A stretch of 64,000 nucleotides of DNA, taken from Pusillibacter faecalis (lineage in GTDB: Bacteria; Bacillota; Clostridia; Oscillospirales; Oscillospiraceae). Where the stretch lies: the NCBI RefSeq assembly GCF_018408705.1, contig NZ_AP023420.1, positions 434,001 through 498,000 on the forward strand, written 5' to 3'. Shown in pieces: positions 43,297 through 52,196 of the stretch. Position numbers and translations under genes: made by a program. The notes beneath the pieces were generated by a model that was not told the DNA's origin, did not search any database, and saw nothing but the letters and a program-made list of their open reading frames with translations. Each line of letters begins with the position of its first letter. The first letter of the stretch is position 1.

Positions 43297-43617
43297 ATGG
43301 AGATGGAATTTATCAGAAACCGTATCACAGAATTGCGGTTAAAAAAGGGAGTTTCAGAATACCAATTAAGTTATGATTTAGGGCATAGCAAGAACTATAT
43401 TCATAACATTGTCACCGGGTATTCCCAGCCATCTGTGAAAGAATTGCTCTATTTGATTGACACGCTCGGTATCACGCCCCGTTTGTTTTTCGATGAGGAA
43501 GCGGAATACCGAAATCCAATTTTGGTTCAGGAGATCATAAATGGCATCAAGTCGATGAACGATCAGGATTTGGAAGCTGTTTTGTTGATGGTCAGGCGCT
43601 TGAATGAGAAGAATTAA
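43297..43617 (+). CDS. XRE-family transcriptional regulator
   Basis: 106 residues; ATG behind GGTGGAGG. HTH: NRITELRLKKGVSEYQLSYDLGHSKNYIHNIVTGYSQPSVKELLYLIDTLGI; the C-terminal helix ELEAVL-like DLEAVLLMVRRLNEKN is common in this group. Likely represses the divergent hypothetical pair through the TATCAC repeats. Confidence 0.88.
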   Translation: MEMEFIRNRITELRLKKGVSEYQLSYDLGHSKNYIHNIVTGYSQPSVKELLYLIDTLGITPRLFFDEEAEYRNPILVQEIINGIKSMNDQDLEAVLLMVRRLNEKN

Positions 43618-43709
43618 CAAGTATAAAATCGTGTAATTAAGATATTATACCCGATATACCGGGAATATTCAAGAGGCAGCATGTCAAATATAATAGAAAT
43701 CACAAAGGG

Positions 43710-43925
43710 GTGGTTTCTATTATTACTTACGACCCGCTCTGGGACACCATGCGTCGAAAGGGAATTACAACTTATTCTCTAATAAAGGACTATTCCTTCA
43801 GCAAGGGAACATTGGATTCTTTGAAGCAAAACCGGAATATTTCAACCGCAACGCTGAATGACCTTTGCAACATTCTTTCTTGCAGGGTAGAAGATGTTCT
43901 TCGTCACATCCCAGATAAAGCATAA
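43710..43925 (+). CDS. Small Cro/CI-type helix-turn-helix protein
   Basis: About 71 residues. The GTG at 43710 overlaps the ribosome site AAAGGGG, so a start at the following ATT codons (43719/43722) is more natural and matches relatives that begin close to ITYDPLW. HTH: DTMRRKGITTYSLIKDYSFSKGTLDSLKQNRNISTATLNDLCNILSCRVEDVLRHIP. Common on mobile and accessory regions. Followed by a terminator. Confidence 0.78.
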   Translation: MVSIITYDPLWDTMRRKGITTYSLIKDYSFSKGTLDSLKQNRNISTATLNDLCNILSCRVEDVLRHIPDKA

Positions 43926-43971
43926 ACGGCACTTTGAGGGCATTACAGCTCACACCAAAGCGCCGTTTTTA
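43924..43971 (+). terminator. Intrinsic terminator
   Basis: AAACGGC and CTTTG pair with CAAAG and GCCGTTT (one mismatch), followed by TTTATTTT. Confidence 0.82.
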
Positions 43972-43989
43972 TTTTGTATCTGCCTGCAT

Positions 43990-44030
43990 AAAAAACGCAG
44001 TTACCCGTCAAGGATACCTGCGTTTTTTGC
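43990..44030. terminator. Bidirectional terminator at the island edge
   Basis: AAAAAACGCAG and CTGCGTTTTTT pair perfectly (11 bp). It lies between the small HTH gene and the relic behind the ABC transporter operon, and the minus-strand side also ends in T. Confidence 0.85.
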
Positions 44031-44042
44031 GAAAAAGGCTTA

Positions 44043-44322
44043 TCAGGTTACAGGAGTCAGTTCGAACTTATAACTGCTGTAGGGGGCAGTGCGGATGGGG
44101 TTTCCCGGTTCCATCTTCCGGCAGAACTGACTGATGATATTGACTACGTTCGCGCCGCAGCCCTTCGGAAACTCGTGCCATACAGCCTCGTAGATCTGTT
44201 CCTGCGTGAAGAGCCAGCCAGGGTGCTGGGCCACATCCACGGACCTTACCATGCCTTTTTCCTTTTTGGAGTACCAGCACGGCCTCCAGATAATCCTCGC
44301 CCGACGCATGGAGTTTTTTCAT
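44043..44322 (-). pseudogene. Chimeric relic: DtxR-type regulator N-terminus joined to response-regulator C-terminus
   Basis: Reading starts MKKLHASGEDYLEAVLVLQK, closely matching the N-terminus of the DtxR gene at 62900-63316 (SGEDYLEAVLVLQKEKGMVRSVDVA). One extra C in the poly-C/T stretch near 44261 shifts the frame, after which MVRSVDVA resumes. Right after VDVA the sequence switches to the winged-helix part of an OmpR-type response regulator: HPGWLFTQEQIYEAVW, NVVNIISQFCRKMEPGNPIRT, YKFE. So it is a recombination product with a frameshift. It lies directly behind the ABC pair, where a DtxR gene is present in the other ABC cluster. Confidence 0.75.
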
Positions 44323-44348
44323 AGGCGCGACCTCTTCTCTATACAGTT

Positions 44349-46058
44349 CTATACAGTGATCTTCTGTTCTGCGTTCCACATGGCCGCATATTTTCCGTTC
44401 TCGGCCAGCAGCTCCTCGTGGGTGCCAGACTCCTTGATTGTTCCGTCCGCCACTACCAGGATCTGATCCGCGTTCTTGACGATGGAAAGGGTATGGGCGA
44501 TCATCACCACGGTCTTTTTCTCCTTGAGCAGATTGGCAATGGCCTGTTTGACCGCCAGCTCGTTCTCGATGTCCAGGGATGCGGTGGCCTCGTCCAGCAA
44601 TAGGATGGGACTGTTTTTCAGAATGGCCCGGGCGATAGAAAGCCGCTGCCGCTCTCCTCCGGAGAGCAGGCTGCCGTTTTCTCCAATCCCGGTGTCATAG
44701 CTCTTTTCCAGTTTCTCCACAAAGCCGTCACATCCGGCGTCCCTGCAGGCTGCCTCCACCTCCCGGTCAGTGGCCGTGGGCCGGGCGTGGCGGATGTTCT
44801 CCCGCACGGTATCGTCAAAGAGGAACACCTGCTGGTCCACCATAGAGAGCTGTGCCAGCACCCGCTCTGCGGAGACAGTCTGGATGGATTGACCGCCGAT
44901 GGCGATGGTCCCGCTCTGCGGCTCATAGAATTTGGCGATCAGATTCAAAATCGTGGATTTGCCCGAGCCGGAGTCCCCCACGATGGCGGTGAGTTTCCCG
45001 TCCGGGACGGTGAAGGACACCCTCTTCAGGACCGGCTCTCCCGGCATATAGGAGAACGACACATCCCGGAAGGTGATGTCGTGCCGCTCCGGGGCAAAGG
45101 GCGCGCCCTCCCCGGCCTCCTCCGGCTCCTGAATCAGATTCTCAATGTTCCTTTTGGAGACCATCAGGTGCTTCCATTCAAAGAGATCAATGGCAATACT
45201 GGCGGTGAGCTTGGTCAGCAAAATGGGCAGCATGGAGAGCATCAGATAGTCCACGCCGCTCAGTGTCCCCGCCGCCCATGGCCCGGCGGCCAGCACCATG
45301 ATAAGCGGCACGCTGCCCCAGCTGATGATATTGTAGCCGAATCCGATGGGGATGCCCTTGGCTTCGTACTGGTAGCACACCCGGCTGAACTCCTCCATGG
45401 CCTGGGTGACGGTCCTGTTTTTTACGCCGCCCATGTTGTACGCCCGGAACATCTGAATGCCGTCAATGTACTCCACAATGCCACTCACCGTCTCGGCGCT
45501 GACCTTGTTTTTCGCCACGCCGTACACCTTTACCACCCGGAAGGACAGCCACAGGTCGGGAATCAGCAACGCGACAACCGCCAGCAGGATCAGCCCCGCC
45601 GGTAGCCAGACGGTGCATACAAAGCCAACCAGCACCGCGGAGAGCGCGGCGTTTTTGATAATGTTCCCACTGGAATGGGTCAGAATTTTCTCATAGCTGC
45701 CCACATCGCTGGTCATGGTGTTCACATACTGCCCAACCTGCCCCTGGGTGAAGCGGGCCAGGGGGATCTTCTTGAGCTTATCCCCCAGAAGCAGCCGCAG
45801 GCGCTTGGACACCGCCGCCCCGCCGATCTGGACCTGGGTGTACCCGGTGCTGTAAATGACCAGCCGCAGCAGGAAAATGACAGCGAGCCCCGCGGTGACC
45901 GCTCCCACCATTCCGGCGGTAATCGTTCCTGAAGCCAGAGCGGTGAGGACGATGTAGACAGACAGATAACTGCACCCGGAGAGGATGCCCTCCAATACGG
46001 TCAGCACTACACCAATATAAAAAGCCCTGTTTTTGCGGAACGGAGATTCATTTGTCAT
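44349..46058 (-). CDS. ABC half-transporter (permease-ATPase), second of pair
   Basis: 569 residues. Six membrane helices in residues ~1-310, ATPase domain after ~335: Walker A GDSGSGKST, signature LSGGERQRLSIARAIL, Walker B ILLLDEATA. ATG overlaps the partner gene end by 11 bases and follows AAAGGAGG. Fused half-transporters act as heterodimers with their neighbour. The gene order AraC regulator plus two half-transporters recalls ybtA-ybtP-ybtQ, the yersiniabactin-iron importer, but drug export cannot be excluded. Confidence 0.9.
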   Translation of the reverse strand: MTNESPFRKNRAFYIGVVLTVLEGILSGCSYLSVYIVLTALASGTITAGMVGAVTAGLAVIFLLRLVIYSTGYTQVQIGGAAVSKRLRLLLGDKLKKIPLARFTQGQVGQYVNTMTSDVGSYEKILTHSSGNIIKNAALSAVLVGFVCTVWLPAGLILLAVVALLIPDLWLSFRVVKVYGVAKNKVSAETVSGIVEYIDGIQMFRAYNMGGVKNRTVTQAMEEFSRVCYQYEAKGIPIGFGYNIISWGSVPLIMVLAAGPWAAGTLSGVDYLMLSMLPILLTKLTASIAIDLFEWKHLMVSKRNIENLIQEPEEAGEGAPFAPERHDITFRDVSFSYMPGEPVLKRVSFTVPDGKLTAIVGDSGSGKSTILNLIAKFYEPQSGTIAIGGQSIQTVSAERVLAQLSMVDQQVFLFDDTVRENIRHARPTATDREVEAACRDAGCDGFVEKLEKSYDTGIGENGSLLSGGERQRLSIARAILKNSPILLLDEATASLDIENELAVKQAIANLLKEKKTVVMIAHTLSIVKNADQILVVADGTIKESGTHEELLAENGKYAAMWNAEQKITV

Positions 46059-47814
46059 CGTCTTGCCCTCCTTTCACGGAATAGGTGATGGACCTGGCCG
46101 CCCGGTAGTCGGCCCAGGCTTTGCGGTAATAAGAATTCTGTTCCAGCACCTCCGCATGAGTTCCGCAGCAGGTGATGGTGTGGTCCTCCACCACCGCCAC
46201 TTTGTCGCACATCTTTACCGCGCCCAGCCGGTGAGCCACGATGAGTACGGTCTTGCCACGGCAGAGGTTTTCAATGGCCCGGTCAATCTCCACCTGATTC
46301 TCCGGGTCGGCGGCGGAGGTCGCCTCGTCCAGAATGAGGATGGGGGCGTCCTTCAAAATAGCGCGGGCAATGGCGATGCGCTGGCGCTCCCCACCGGAGA
46401 AGCGTGAGCCCATAGCCCCAACCTTGGTGTCGTATCCCTGGGGCAGCGACAGGATGAAGTCGTCGATCTGTGCCAGACGGGCGGCCTCCCGCACCTGTTC
46501 CAGCGTGGCCTGCGTGCCCATACGGATGTTCTCCAGCACGCTGTCCCGGGTGAGGAAGGTCTTTTGAAACACGATGGAGATGTGAGCGAGCAGGTCCTCG
46601 TAGCGGATGTCCCTGACATTCCGGCCGCCGATGCGGACCTCGCCCTTTGTTGTATCGTAAAACCGGGAGATCAGCTGGATGATAGTGCTTTTGCCCGCGC
46701 CGGACACCCCCACCAGGGCCACCTTTTCCCCCTGCTTTACCGACAGAGAGCAATCCCGCAGCACATCCGTCTTCCCGTCATAGGAGAAGGTCACATGGTC
46801 CAGTTCAATGCCGTGGTCCTCCGGGAATGGCCCGCCTCCTTCAAAGACCGGAAGCTCCAGGATCTCCCGCACCTTTCCCACACCGCTGAGAGCCTGGGCA
46901 AAGGTAGTGGACATCTTCTGGAGCGGCAGGATCTCCGTCAAATACATGCCGCCCACATAGGCAAAGAGCAGAAACACGCTGGCGCTCACCGAGCCCCGGA
47001 GGAACATAAGCCCCCCGGCTGGGATCATCAGGAGCATACCGCACTCCACCAGCAGCAGGAAAGCCGCATAGGGCGGCGCGGTTTTATGGGTCACCAGATT
47101 CCAGATCCGGTTTTCCTCCGAAATGGCGTGGGAAAACTTCTGAAACGACCGGCTCCCCATGTTGTACGCCTTGATGAGCCGCATCCCGGAGACATACTCG
47201 ATCATTACCGAGTTGAAGCTCACCAGGGAGCGGTTGGCGTCCTCCAGAATTCCCTTCATGCGGCCAAAGATCACCCCCATCACAATTCCCGCCAGCGGCA
47301 GGGGGAGCAGCGAGACCAGCGCCAATGGGACATTCACCGACAGCAGATAGAGGAAGATCACCACCGGGCCGGTGAGATAGGCCACGAACTCCGGCAGGTT
47401 ATGGGCCAGAAACAGCTCCAGCTTCTCAATGTCCTCGTTGAGCACGGTCTTGACCGCTCCCGTGCTCCGCTCGTCCAACGCGCCCAGGGGCACCTTCGCC
47501 AGATGCTCCGTGACCATGCACCGCACCCGGAACAGGGCGCCGTAGGCCCCCTTGTGGGACAGCACCCCGGAGGCCCCCAGCAGCACCATCCGCCCCACGG
47601 TGCCCGCCATCACGAACACGGCGCAGTCCGCGATCACCGCCGGGGTGCAGGCGCCGGACAGCACCGCGTCCATCAGCCGGTACAGCCCCAGGTAGGCGGT
47701 GATCGCCAGCAGCCCGCTCCCAAAGGCGCACAGCACCGACCCGATCAGCCATTTCTTCTCCGGCCCTGCCCACCGGAGCAACAGCCTGACCGGGCTTATC
47801 TCTTTCTGTTTCAT
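46048..47814 (-). CDS. ABC half-transporter (permease-ATPase), first of pair
   Basis: 588 residues; ATG behind AAAGGAGG. Membrane domain (residues ~20-320), then ATPase: Walker A GVSGAGKST, signature FSGGERQRIAIARAIL, Walker B ILILDEATSA. Partner of the overlapping downstream gene, likely a heterodimer in the cytoplasmic membrane. Divergent from the AraC regulator; a GTTAG-N6-CTAAC repeat lies in between. Confidence 0.9.
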   Translation of the reverse strand: MKQKEISPVRLLLRWAGPEKKWLIGSVLCAFGSGLLAITAYLGLYRLMDAVLSGACTPAVIADCAVFVMAGTVGRMVLLGASGVLSHKGAYGALFRVRCMVTEHLAKVPLGALDERSTGAVKTVLNEDIEKLELFLAHNLPEFVAYLTGPVVIFLYLLSVNVPLALVSLLPLPLAGIVMGVIFGRMKGILEDANRSLVSFNSVMIEYVSGMRLIKAYNMGSRSFQKFSHAISEENRIWNLVTHKTAPPYAAFLLLVECGMLLMIPAGGLMFLRGSVSASVFLLFAYVGGMYLTEILPLQKMSTTFAQALSGVGKVREILELPVFEGGGPFPEDHGIELDHVTFSYDGKTDVLRDCSLSVKQGEKVALVGVSGAGKSTIIQLISRFYDTTKGEVRIGGRNVRDIRYEDLLAHISIVFQKTFLTRDSVLENIRMGTQATLEQVREAARLAQIDDFILSLPQGYDTKVGAMGSRFSGGERQRIAIARAILKDAPILILDEATSAADPENQVEIDRAIENLCRGKTVLIVAHRLGAVKMCDKVAVVEDHTITCCGTHAEVLEQNSYYRKAWADYRAARSITYSVKGGQDDDK

Positions 47815-47867
47815 ATTGCACTCCTCCTTTACCAGCCTTGACGGAACAGGCCGGATATGATATTTTA

Positions 47868-47883
47868 GTTAGCAGATACTAAC
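47868..47883. promoter_or_regulatory. Inverted repeat GTTAG-N6-CTAAC in the ABC/AraC divergent region
   Basis: GTTAG (47868-47872), CAGATA, CTAAC (47879-47883). The same repeat occurs at 62032-62047 in the second ABC cluster beside a TetR gene, which suggests a shared regulator. Confidence 0.55.
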
Positions 47884-47989
47884 CAAATAACAGCATACTC
47901 CCTGTCTGTCACAGATACAAGGCGTGCCACGCTCATGCGGCTGATCGGGGTATGGATTCGGCCGATTGAGGTGGAGGAGGCGTGTCAGA

Positions 47990-48970
47990 ATGTATAGCTG
48001 CAATGTATTGGATGAGCAATATGCCGGGGCCATGGCGGAGCATGGCTTTGTGCCGGAGCCGGACAACCGGAGGTATGGAAGCATGGGCCTGTGCTGGCGT
48101 CAGGCCGGCCCCGGTGGAAGCGGCTATTTCTGGACCTATGGGCAGCAGGACCTCTATATGCTCAAAATCCACGATTTCTATTTTCATGAGGATCAGCTTC
48201 TGGAGTTTTGCTGGCCGGAGAGCCTGAGCGTCACCTGGTACGAGTCCATCTCCGGGGAGGAGTTCTCTCCCTGCCGCCGGCTGGTGTCCGGCTGTGTCAA
48301 GAGCTTCATCGGCGGGCGGGAGCCCTACCGGGCGCTCATCCACCGCCGGGTCCCCATCGTATCCATCGGCATTGAGATCACTCCGGCTTACTATCAGGAC
48401 TACCTCCGCCGCCAGTTTTCGGAGGAGTTTCAAAGCCTGTTGGAATCCTTTCAATCTCTGGACCAGACCGACCACTTCCCGGAGATGGTCCGCCTGCTGA
48501 AAGAGGTCCGTGACTACCGGGGCGAGGGGCTGGCCGCCAAACTCTTTTACGACGGCAAGGTGGCGGAAGCCGTGGCGCTGGTGGTGGAACGGCACCGGGC
48601 CCACCCAGCTCCCAGGCGAACACTGACGCAGGAGGATGAGCGGATGCTGGCGGATGTGGCGGCCTACATCACCGCCCACTGCGCGGACCGGCTGCCTCTG
48701 GAGCGCCTGGCCCGCATCGGCTGCATGGGCGTCTCCAAGCTGAAGGATGCCTTTCACGCCCGATACGGCTGCACCATCACTCAGTATATTCAGGGGCAGC
48801 GGATGGAGCGTGCGGAGCAGCTGCTGGCAAATACCGACCTGCCCGTGGGCCAGATCGCTCAAATTGTGGGCTATCAGAATCCCAGCCGTTTCGCGCAGCT
48901 CTTCCGCCGCAGCACCGGGCAGAGCCCGGCAGCGTTCCGGGCGTTCTCCCACCCACGGGAAGCAGAGTGA
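47990..48970 (+). CDS. AraC-family transcriptional regulator
   Basis: 326 residues; ATG at 47990 follows GAGGAGG. C-terminal double helix-turn-helix: LPLERLARIGCMGVSKLKDAFHARYGCTITQYIQGQRMERAEQLL then LPVGQIAQIVGYQNPSRFAQLFRRSTGQSPAAFR. The N-terminal ~200 residues are a ligand domain resembling that of YbtA/PchR-type siderophore sensors. Divergent from two ABC half-transporters, so it probably activates them when the transported ligand (for example a ferric or metal chelate) is present. Confidence 0.88.
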   Translation: MYSCNVLDEQYAGAMAEHGFVPEPDNRRYGSMGLCWRQAGPGGSGYFWTYGQQDLYMLKIHDFYFHEDQLLEFCWPESLSVTWYESISGEEFSPCRRLVSGCVKSFIGGREPYRALIHRRVPIVSIGIEITPAYYQDYLRRQFSEEFQSLLESFQSLDQTDHFPEMVRLLKEVRDYRGEGLAAKLFYDGKVAEAVALVVERHRAHPAPRRTLTQEDERMLADVAAYITAHCADRLPLERLARIGCMGVSKLKDAFHARYGCTITQYIQGQRMERAEQLLANTDLPVGQIAQIVGYQNPSRFAQLFRRSTGQSPAAFRAFSHPREAE

Positions 48971-49139
48971 GAGAACACGCCGGACCGAAAAAGCCAGGAG
49001 GCAGGAAGAAAGACAGCCGCCAGCTCTCGGCTTGCTCCTAAGCCTGAAGGAACCGGTGAATGATTTGCAATCTCATCGCGCCCGATATCTATGGTAATAG
49101 AAAAATCTATATGAGGACGCTACAATAGTATCAAGGAGA

Positions 49140-50477
49140 TTATGAATTTGAGCCATCCTTCATCTTGGTACGAATCGTCTGCTGCGCTCCCAGCATGGAA
49201 CATACCGCTCTTGTTGCTTGATCGAGAGTAAGGGCAATCCATGCTCCGTATAATCCCAGGCCAAGTTCATAAACCAGAAAGAAGGTAAGGATCGGCCGCA
49301 CCACCGCGATACTGATGAGAGAATAGAGGGCCACAAAACTGGTATGCCCCAAGCCACGGAGCAGCCCCGCATGGACCATAGCCCATGCCTCCGGAATGTT
49401 GACAGCAGCCACAAAGATCATGATCTCACAGCCCAGAGCCAGGTCATTGCCCTCCAAGTGGTAGAACCGAAGCAAGGGCGACCGGAGCAGCAAATAGATC
49501 AGCGTGGCCGCACCCCCAGTCCACAGCGCCGCCCGGCGGGACACCGCCCCGATCCGTTTCAGATTGCACGTCCGTCCAGAGCCCAACGCCTGGCCTGCCT
49601 GAACCAAGCTGGCCTTCCCAAGCCCCTGGGAGAAGCTATAGTAAATGTCGCACAGGCTCCCGCAGATGTTGTGGACGCTTAGCGCCACTGTGCCCAGATC
49701 CGCCACCAGGCGGGAGAATGTGAACATCCCGAACCGTTCCGCCGCCTGCTCCAGGAACGTGCCCGCGGCAAGGGGAGCCAGGGAGCGGAGGTATTCCCGT
49801 CCCGGCAGCCAGTCCCCTCTGCCCCGCAGAGTGGCCGGATGCCGCCGCCGTAAGAAAAGCGCCAGCGTATAGGCCAGCGTAGCGCCAGCACCGATAGCGG
49901 TTCCAAGTCCGGCGCCAAAAACTCCCAATTTGGGGAATGGACCAAGGCCGTAGATCAGCAGCGCATTGAAGACGACATTGACTCCGTTGCCCAGCACATT
50001 GGACACAAGCACGCTTTTGGTATCGCCAAGCCCCGCCAAGATGCCGTGAAGGACAATAGCCGGCCCGGAGAATGCCAGACTCACCAGGGCGGGAAAGGCA
50101 TACCGCAACGCCAAGCTGATATAGTCATCCTGTGCACCGGCCAGTTGTAGAAGCGGGCCGGCTCCAATCCAGGTCCCGACCAGGAGCAGTATCGAGAGAC
50201 CGCACCCCAGCATGAGCGAAGCGCGGGAACAGGCGGTCAGGGACTCATCCGGATCCTCGCCGCGCCGGCGGGCAACATAGGCGCTCAGTGCAACAGAGTA
50301 GGAGCGGGTTACGCAGAGGATCACCATACGGGGTTGGGAAAAAATACTGACCGCCGCCACCGCTGTGTTTCCCAGAGAGGAAACCATCAGCAGGTCGGCG
50401 GCGGTGAGCAGCATCAGCAACAGTCCCTCTGCCGCGGCGGGCCAGGCCAGCCGCCAGAATTCCTTACGGATGGCCAT
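49140..50477 (-). CDS. MATE-family efflux transporter at the end of the Nik-type operon
   Basis: 445 residues, 12 helices: LAWPAAAEGLLLMLLTAADLLMVSSLG at the start, FPALVSLAFSGPAIVLHGILAGLGDTKSVLVSNVLGNGVNVVFNALLIYG, then GLGKASLVQAGQALGSG in the second half. The start overlaps the M14-type amidohydrolase gene by 14 bases, so translation is coupled. As last gene of an importer operon it may export the same or a processed ligand, for example an apo-metallophore. That is inference. Confidence 0.88.
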   Translation of the reverse strand: MAIRKEFWRLAWPAAAEGLLLMLLTAADLLMVSSLGNTAVAAVSIFSQPRMVILCVTRSYSVALSAYVARRRGEDPDESLTACSRASLMLGCGLSILLLVGTWIGAGPLLQLAGAQDDYISLALRYAFPALVSLAFSGPAIVLHGILAGLGDTKSVLVSNVLGNGVNVVFNALLIYGLGPFPKLGVFGAGLGTAIGAGATLAYTLALFLRRRHPATLRGRGDWLPGREYLRSLAPLAAGTFLEQAAERFGMFTFSRLVADLGTVALSVHNICGSLCDIYYSFSQGLGKASLVQAGQALGSGRTCNLKRIGAVSRRAALWTGGAATLIYLLLRSPLLRFYHLEGNDLALGCEIMIFVAAVNIPEAWAMVHAGLLRGLGHTSFVALYSLISIAVVRPILTFFLVYELGLGLYGAWIALTLDQATRAVCSMLGAQQTIRTKMKDGSNS

Positions 50478-51396
50478 ATGCGATCAGCGGATCTCCCGCC
50501 CGGACGCCCAGGGCGATTGTGTAGTAAAGGACAATGCCGTCAAACTCGGCCCGAACCTCTTGTAAGCGGTGGCCGGACAGCGTCTCCAGATGTCCGAGCA
50601 GTTCTCCCCTTCGGACCTGTTGGTCTAAACCTACTGCCGGGTACCAAAATCCCTCCGACTCAGCTTCCGCATAGAAGGTTTCTGTGATTTCCAGCTGATC
50701 CCGCGGCGGGTTCCCTCCGGGCATAATCTCCAGATGTCGCAGCAGGGAGCGGACATCCTCACAGCAGGCGTCCACCTCCTGTTCAGACCACAGCCCCTGA
50801 CCGCCCCGCTCAATCAGCAGGGCGGGAACGCCCCTCTGCACCGCCCAGCTGTAAAGTCCGTTCTTCGCAGTGGAACGTACCCGGTAGGGTACAGTCAGGA
50901 CCTTGGCGGCGGCCAGGGAGACTTGGTTGACCATTTCCTCCCCCGCTGTGGGGAAGAACACCAATGGATGAAGCGCCTCGTTGCAGTCTCCGCTGTGGAG
51001 ATCAGCCAGCAAATCGGCTTCCGGGTACAAAGCCGTTTCCAGAGCAAAGGCCAATCGAGCGGAAAGGCTGCCCGCAGAATCGCCGGGAAAGGCTCGGTTC
51101 AAATTGACGCCGTCCTCTGGCACCACCTGTTTGGCTCCGGCATAGAAGGCGCTGGGATTTGCCAGCGGCAGGAGGATGACGTTCCCCGACAGTCTCGCCG
51201 GGTCCAGTTCTCCAGCCAGGCGGCGCAGTGCCTGGGGCCCCACATATTCGCACCCATGGACCCCGCCTGTGACAACCAGTGTTCTGCCCCGTGCGGCGCC
51301 GCACAGGCAGATTGCATTCAGAGGCGGAGCATCCGGTACCGGGAGCGGTACGTTTTTCCGCTCACCCGGCAAAAGTGTTGTCCCACAAAAAATCAT
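50464..51396 (-). CDS. M14-type (AstE/AspA-like) zinc amidohydrolase
   Basis: 310 residues. Zinc motif H-x2-E in GGVHGCEYVGPQAL, further ligand His in LADLHSGD, and NLNRAFPGD between them; C-terminal beta domain with DQQVRRGELLGHL. This matches the succinylglutamate desuccinylase/aspartoacylase family, which removes acyl or aminoacyl groups from small N-acyl amino acids. No signal peptide, so it acts in the cytoplasm. ATGA overlap with the ATPase gene upstream and overlap with MATE downstream place it inside the importer operon, so it likely hydrolyses the imported compound. Confidence 0.85.
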   Translation of the reverse strand: MIFCGTTLLPGERKNVPLPVPDAPPLNAICLCGAARGRTLVVTGGVHGCEYVGPQALRRLAGELDPARLSGNVILLPLANPSAFYAGAKQVVPEDGVNLNRAFPGDSAGSLSARLAFALETALYPEADLLADLHSGDCNEALHPLVFFPTAGEEMVNQVSLAAAKVLTVPYRVRSTAKNGLYSWAVQRGVPALLIERGGQGLWSEQEVDACCEDVRSLLRHLEIMPGGNPPRDQLEITETFYAEAESEGFWYPAVGLDQQVRRGELLGHLETLSGHRLQEVRAEFDGIVLYYTIALGVRAGDPLIAYGHP

Positions 51397-52196
51397 ACGG
51401 CCACCTCCGAAGTCTCGGTGTCAAATACCACAATGGACTCCAGCAGCCGCCGGGCGTACTCATCCTTGGTCTCGCTGATGCGGCTGACGGGCAGATATTC
51501 AGTTACACGGCCCTGATAAAGGAACAGCACATCGTCACAGAGATAAGTGATAGAGGTCAGGTCGTGGGTGATAAATACATAGGTCAGTCCCAGTTTTTCC
51601 TTCAGGTCCTGCAGCAGATCCATCACCTGGACCTGGGTATGCGCATCCAAGGAGGAGATCGCCTCATCAAAGAGGATGACCTCTGGCTTACAGGCCACCG
51701 CCCTGGCGATGCACACCCGCTGAAGCTGGCCACCGGAGAGTTCGTGGGGAAATCTGTCCGCAAAATCAGCAGGAAGTCCCACCAGCTCCAGAAGGGCGGC
51801 TGTTTCTTTGTTTCGCTCCAGCCGTCCCCTCTCCCGGCGTTCCCGAACGGTCAGGCCCTCGCCAATGATGTCTTTGACACGGAAGCGGGGATTAGCAGAG
51901 GTTGTGTAGTCTTGAAACACCACACTGAGCTTGTTTTGCAGGTTCCTCCGGCCCGCCCGGGAGGCGTAGACCGACACACCGTCCAGAATCGCCTCCCCGC
52001 TGTCTGGCTTCAGGAGCCCACACAGCACCCGGCCCATAGTGGATTTTCCGCTGCCGGACTCTCCCAAAATACCGAGGCAAGTCCCTCTTTTTACGTTCAG
52101 GGACACATCAAAGAGCACCTGCTGACGGGTATGTCCGAACACCTTGTCCTGACGCTCACTTCGGAAACTGACGCAGATATTTTTCAGTTCAAGCAT
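51393..52196 (-). CDS. Peptide/nickel-type ABC importer ATPase (second)
   Basis: 267 residues: Walker A GESGSGKST, Q-loop FQDYTTSANPRF, signature ELSGGQLQRVCIARAVA, Walker B VILFDEAISSLD. It matches NikE/OppF-type subunits, though it stops short of the C-terminal iron-sulfur or peptide-binding extension of longer DppF proteins. It pairs with the overlapping upstream ATPase and powers the two permeases. Confidence 0.9.
   Translation of the reverse strand: MLELKNICVSFRSERQDKVFGHTRQQVLFDVSLNVKRGTCLGILGESGSGKSTMGRVLCGLLKPDSGEAILDGVSVYASRAGRRNLQNKLSVVFQDYTTSANPRFRVKDIIGEGLTVRERRERGRLERNKETAALLELVGLPADFADRFPHELSGGQLQRVCIARAVACKPEVILFDEAISSLDAHTQVQVMDLLQDLKEKLGLTYVFITHDLTSITYLCDDVLFLYQGRVTEYLPVSRISETKDEYARRLLESIVVFDTETSEVAV

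Noticed and set aside
46564..47841. A 425-residue plus-strand frame
   Set aside because: Antisense to an ABC gene, very rich in His and Gln, no start signal.
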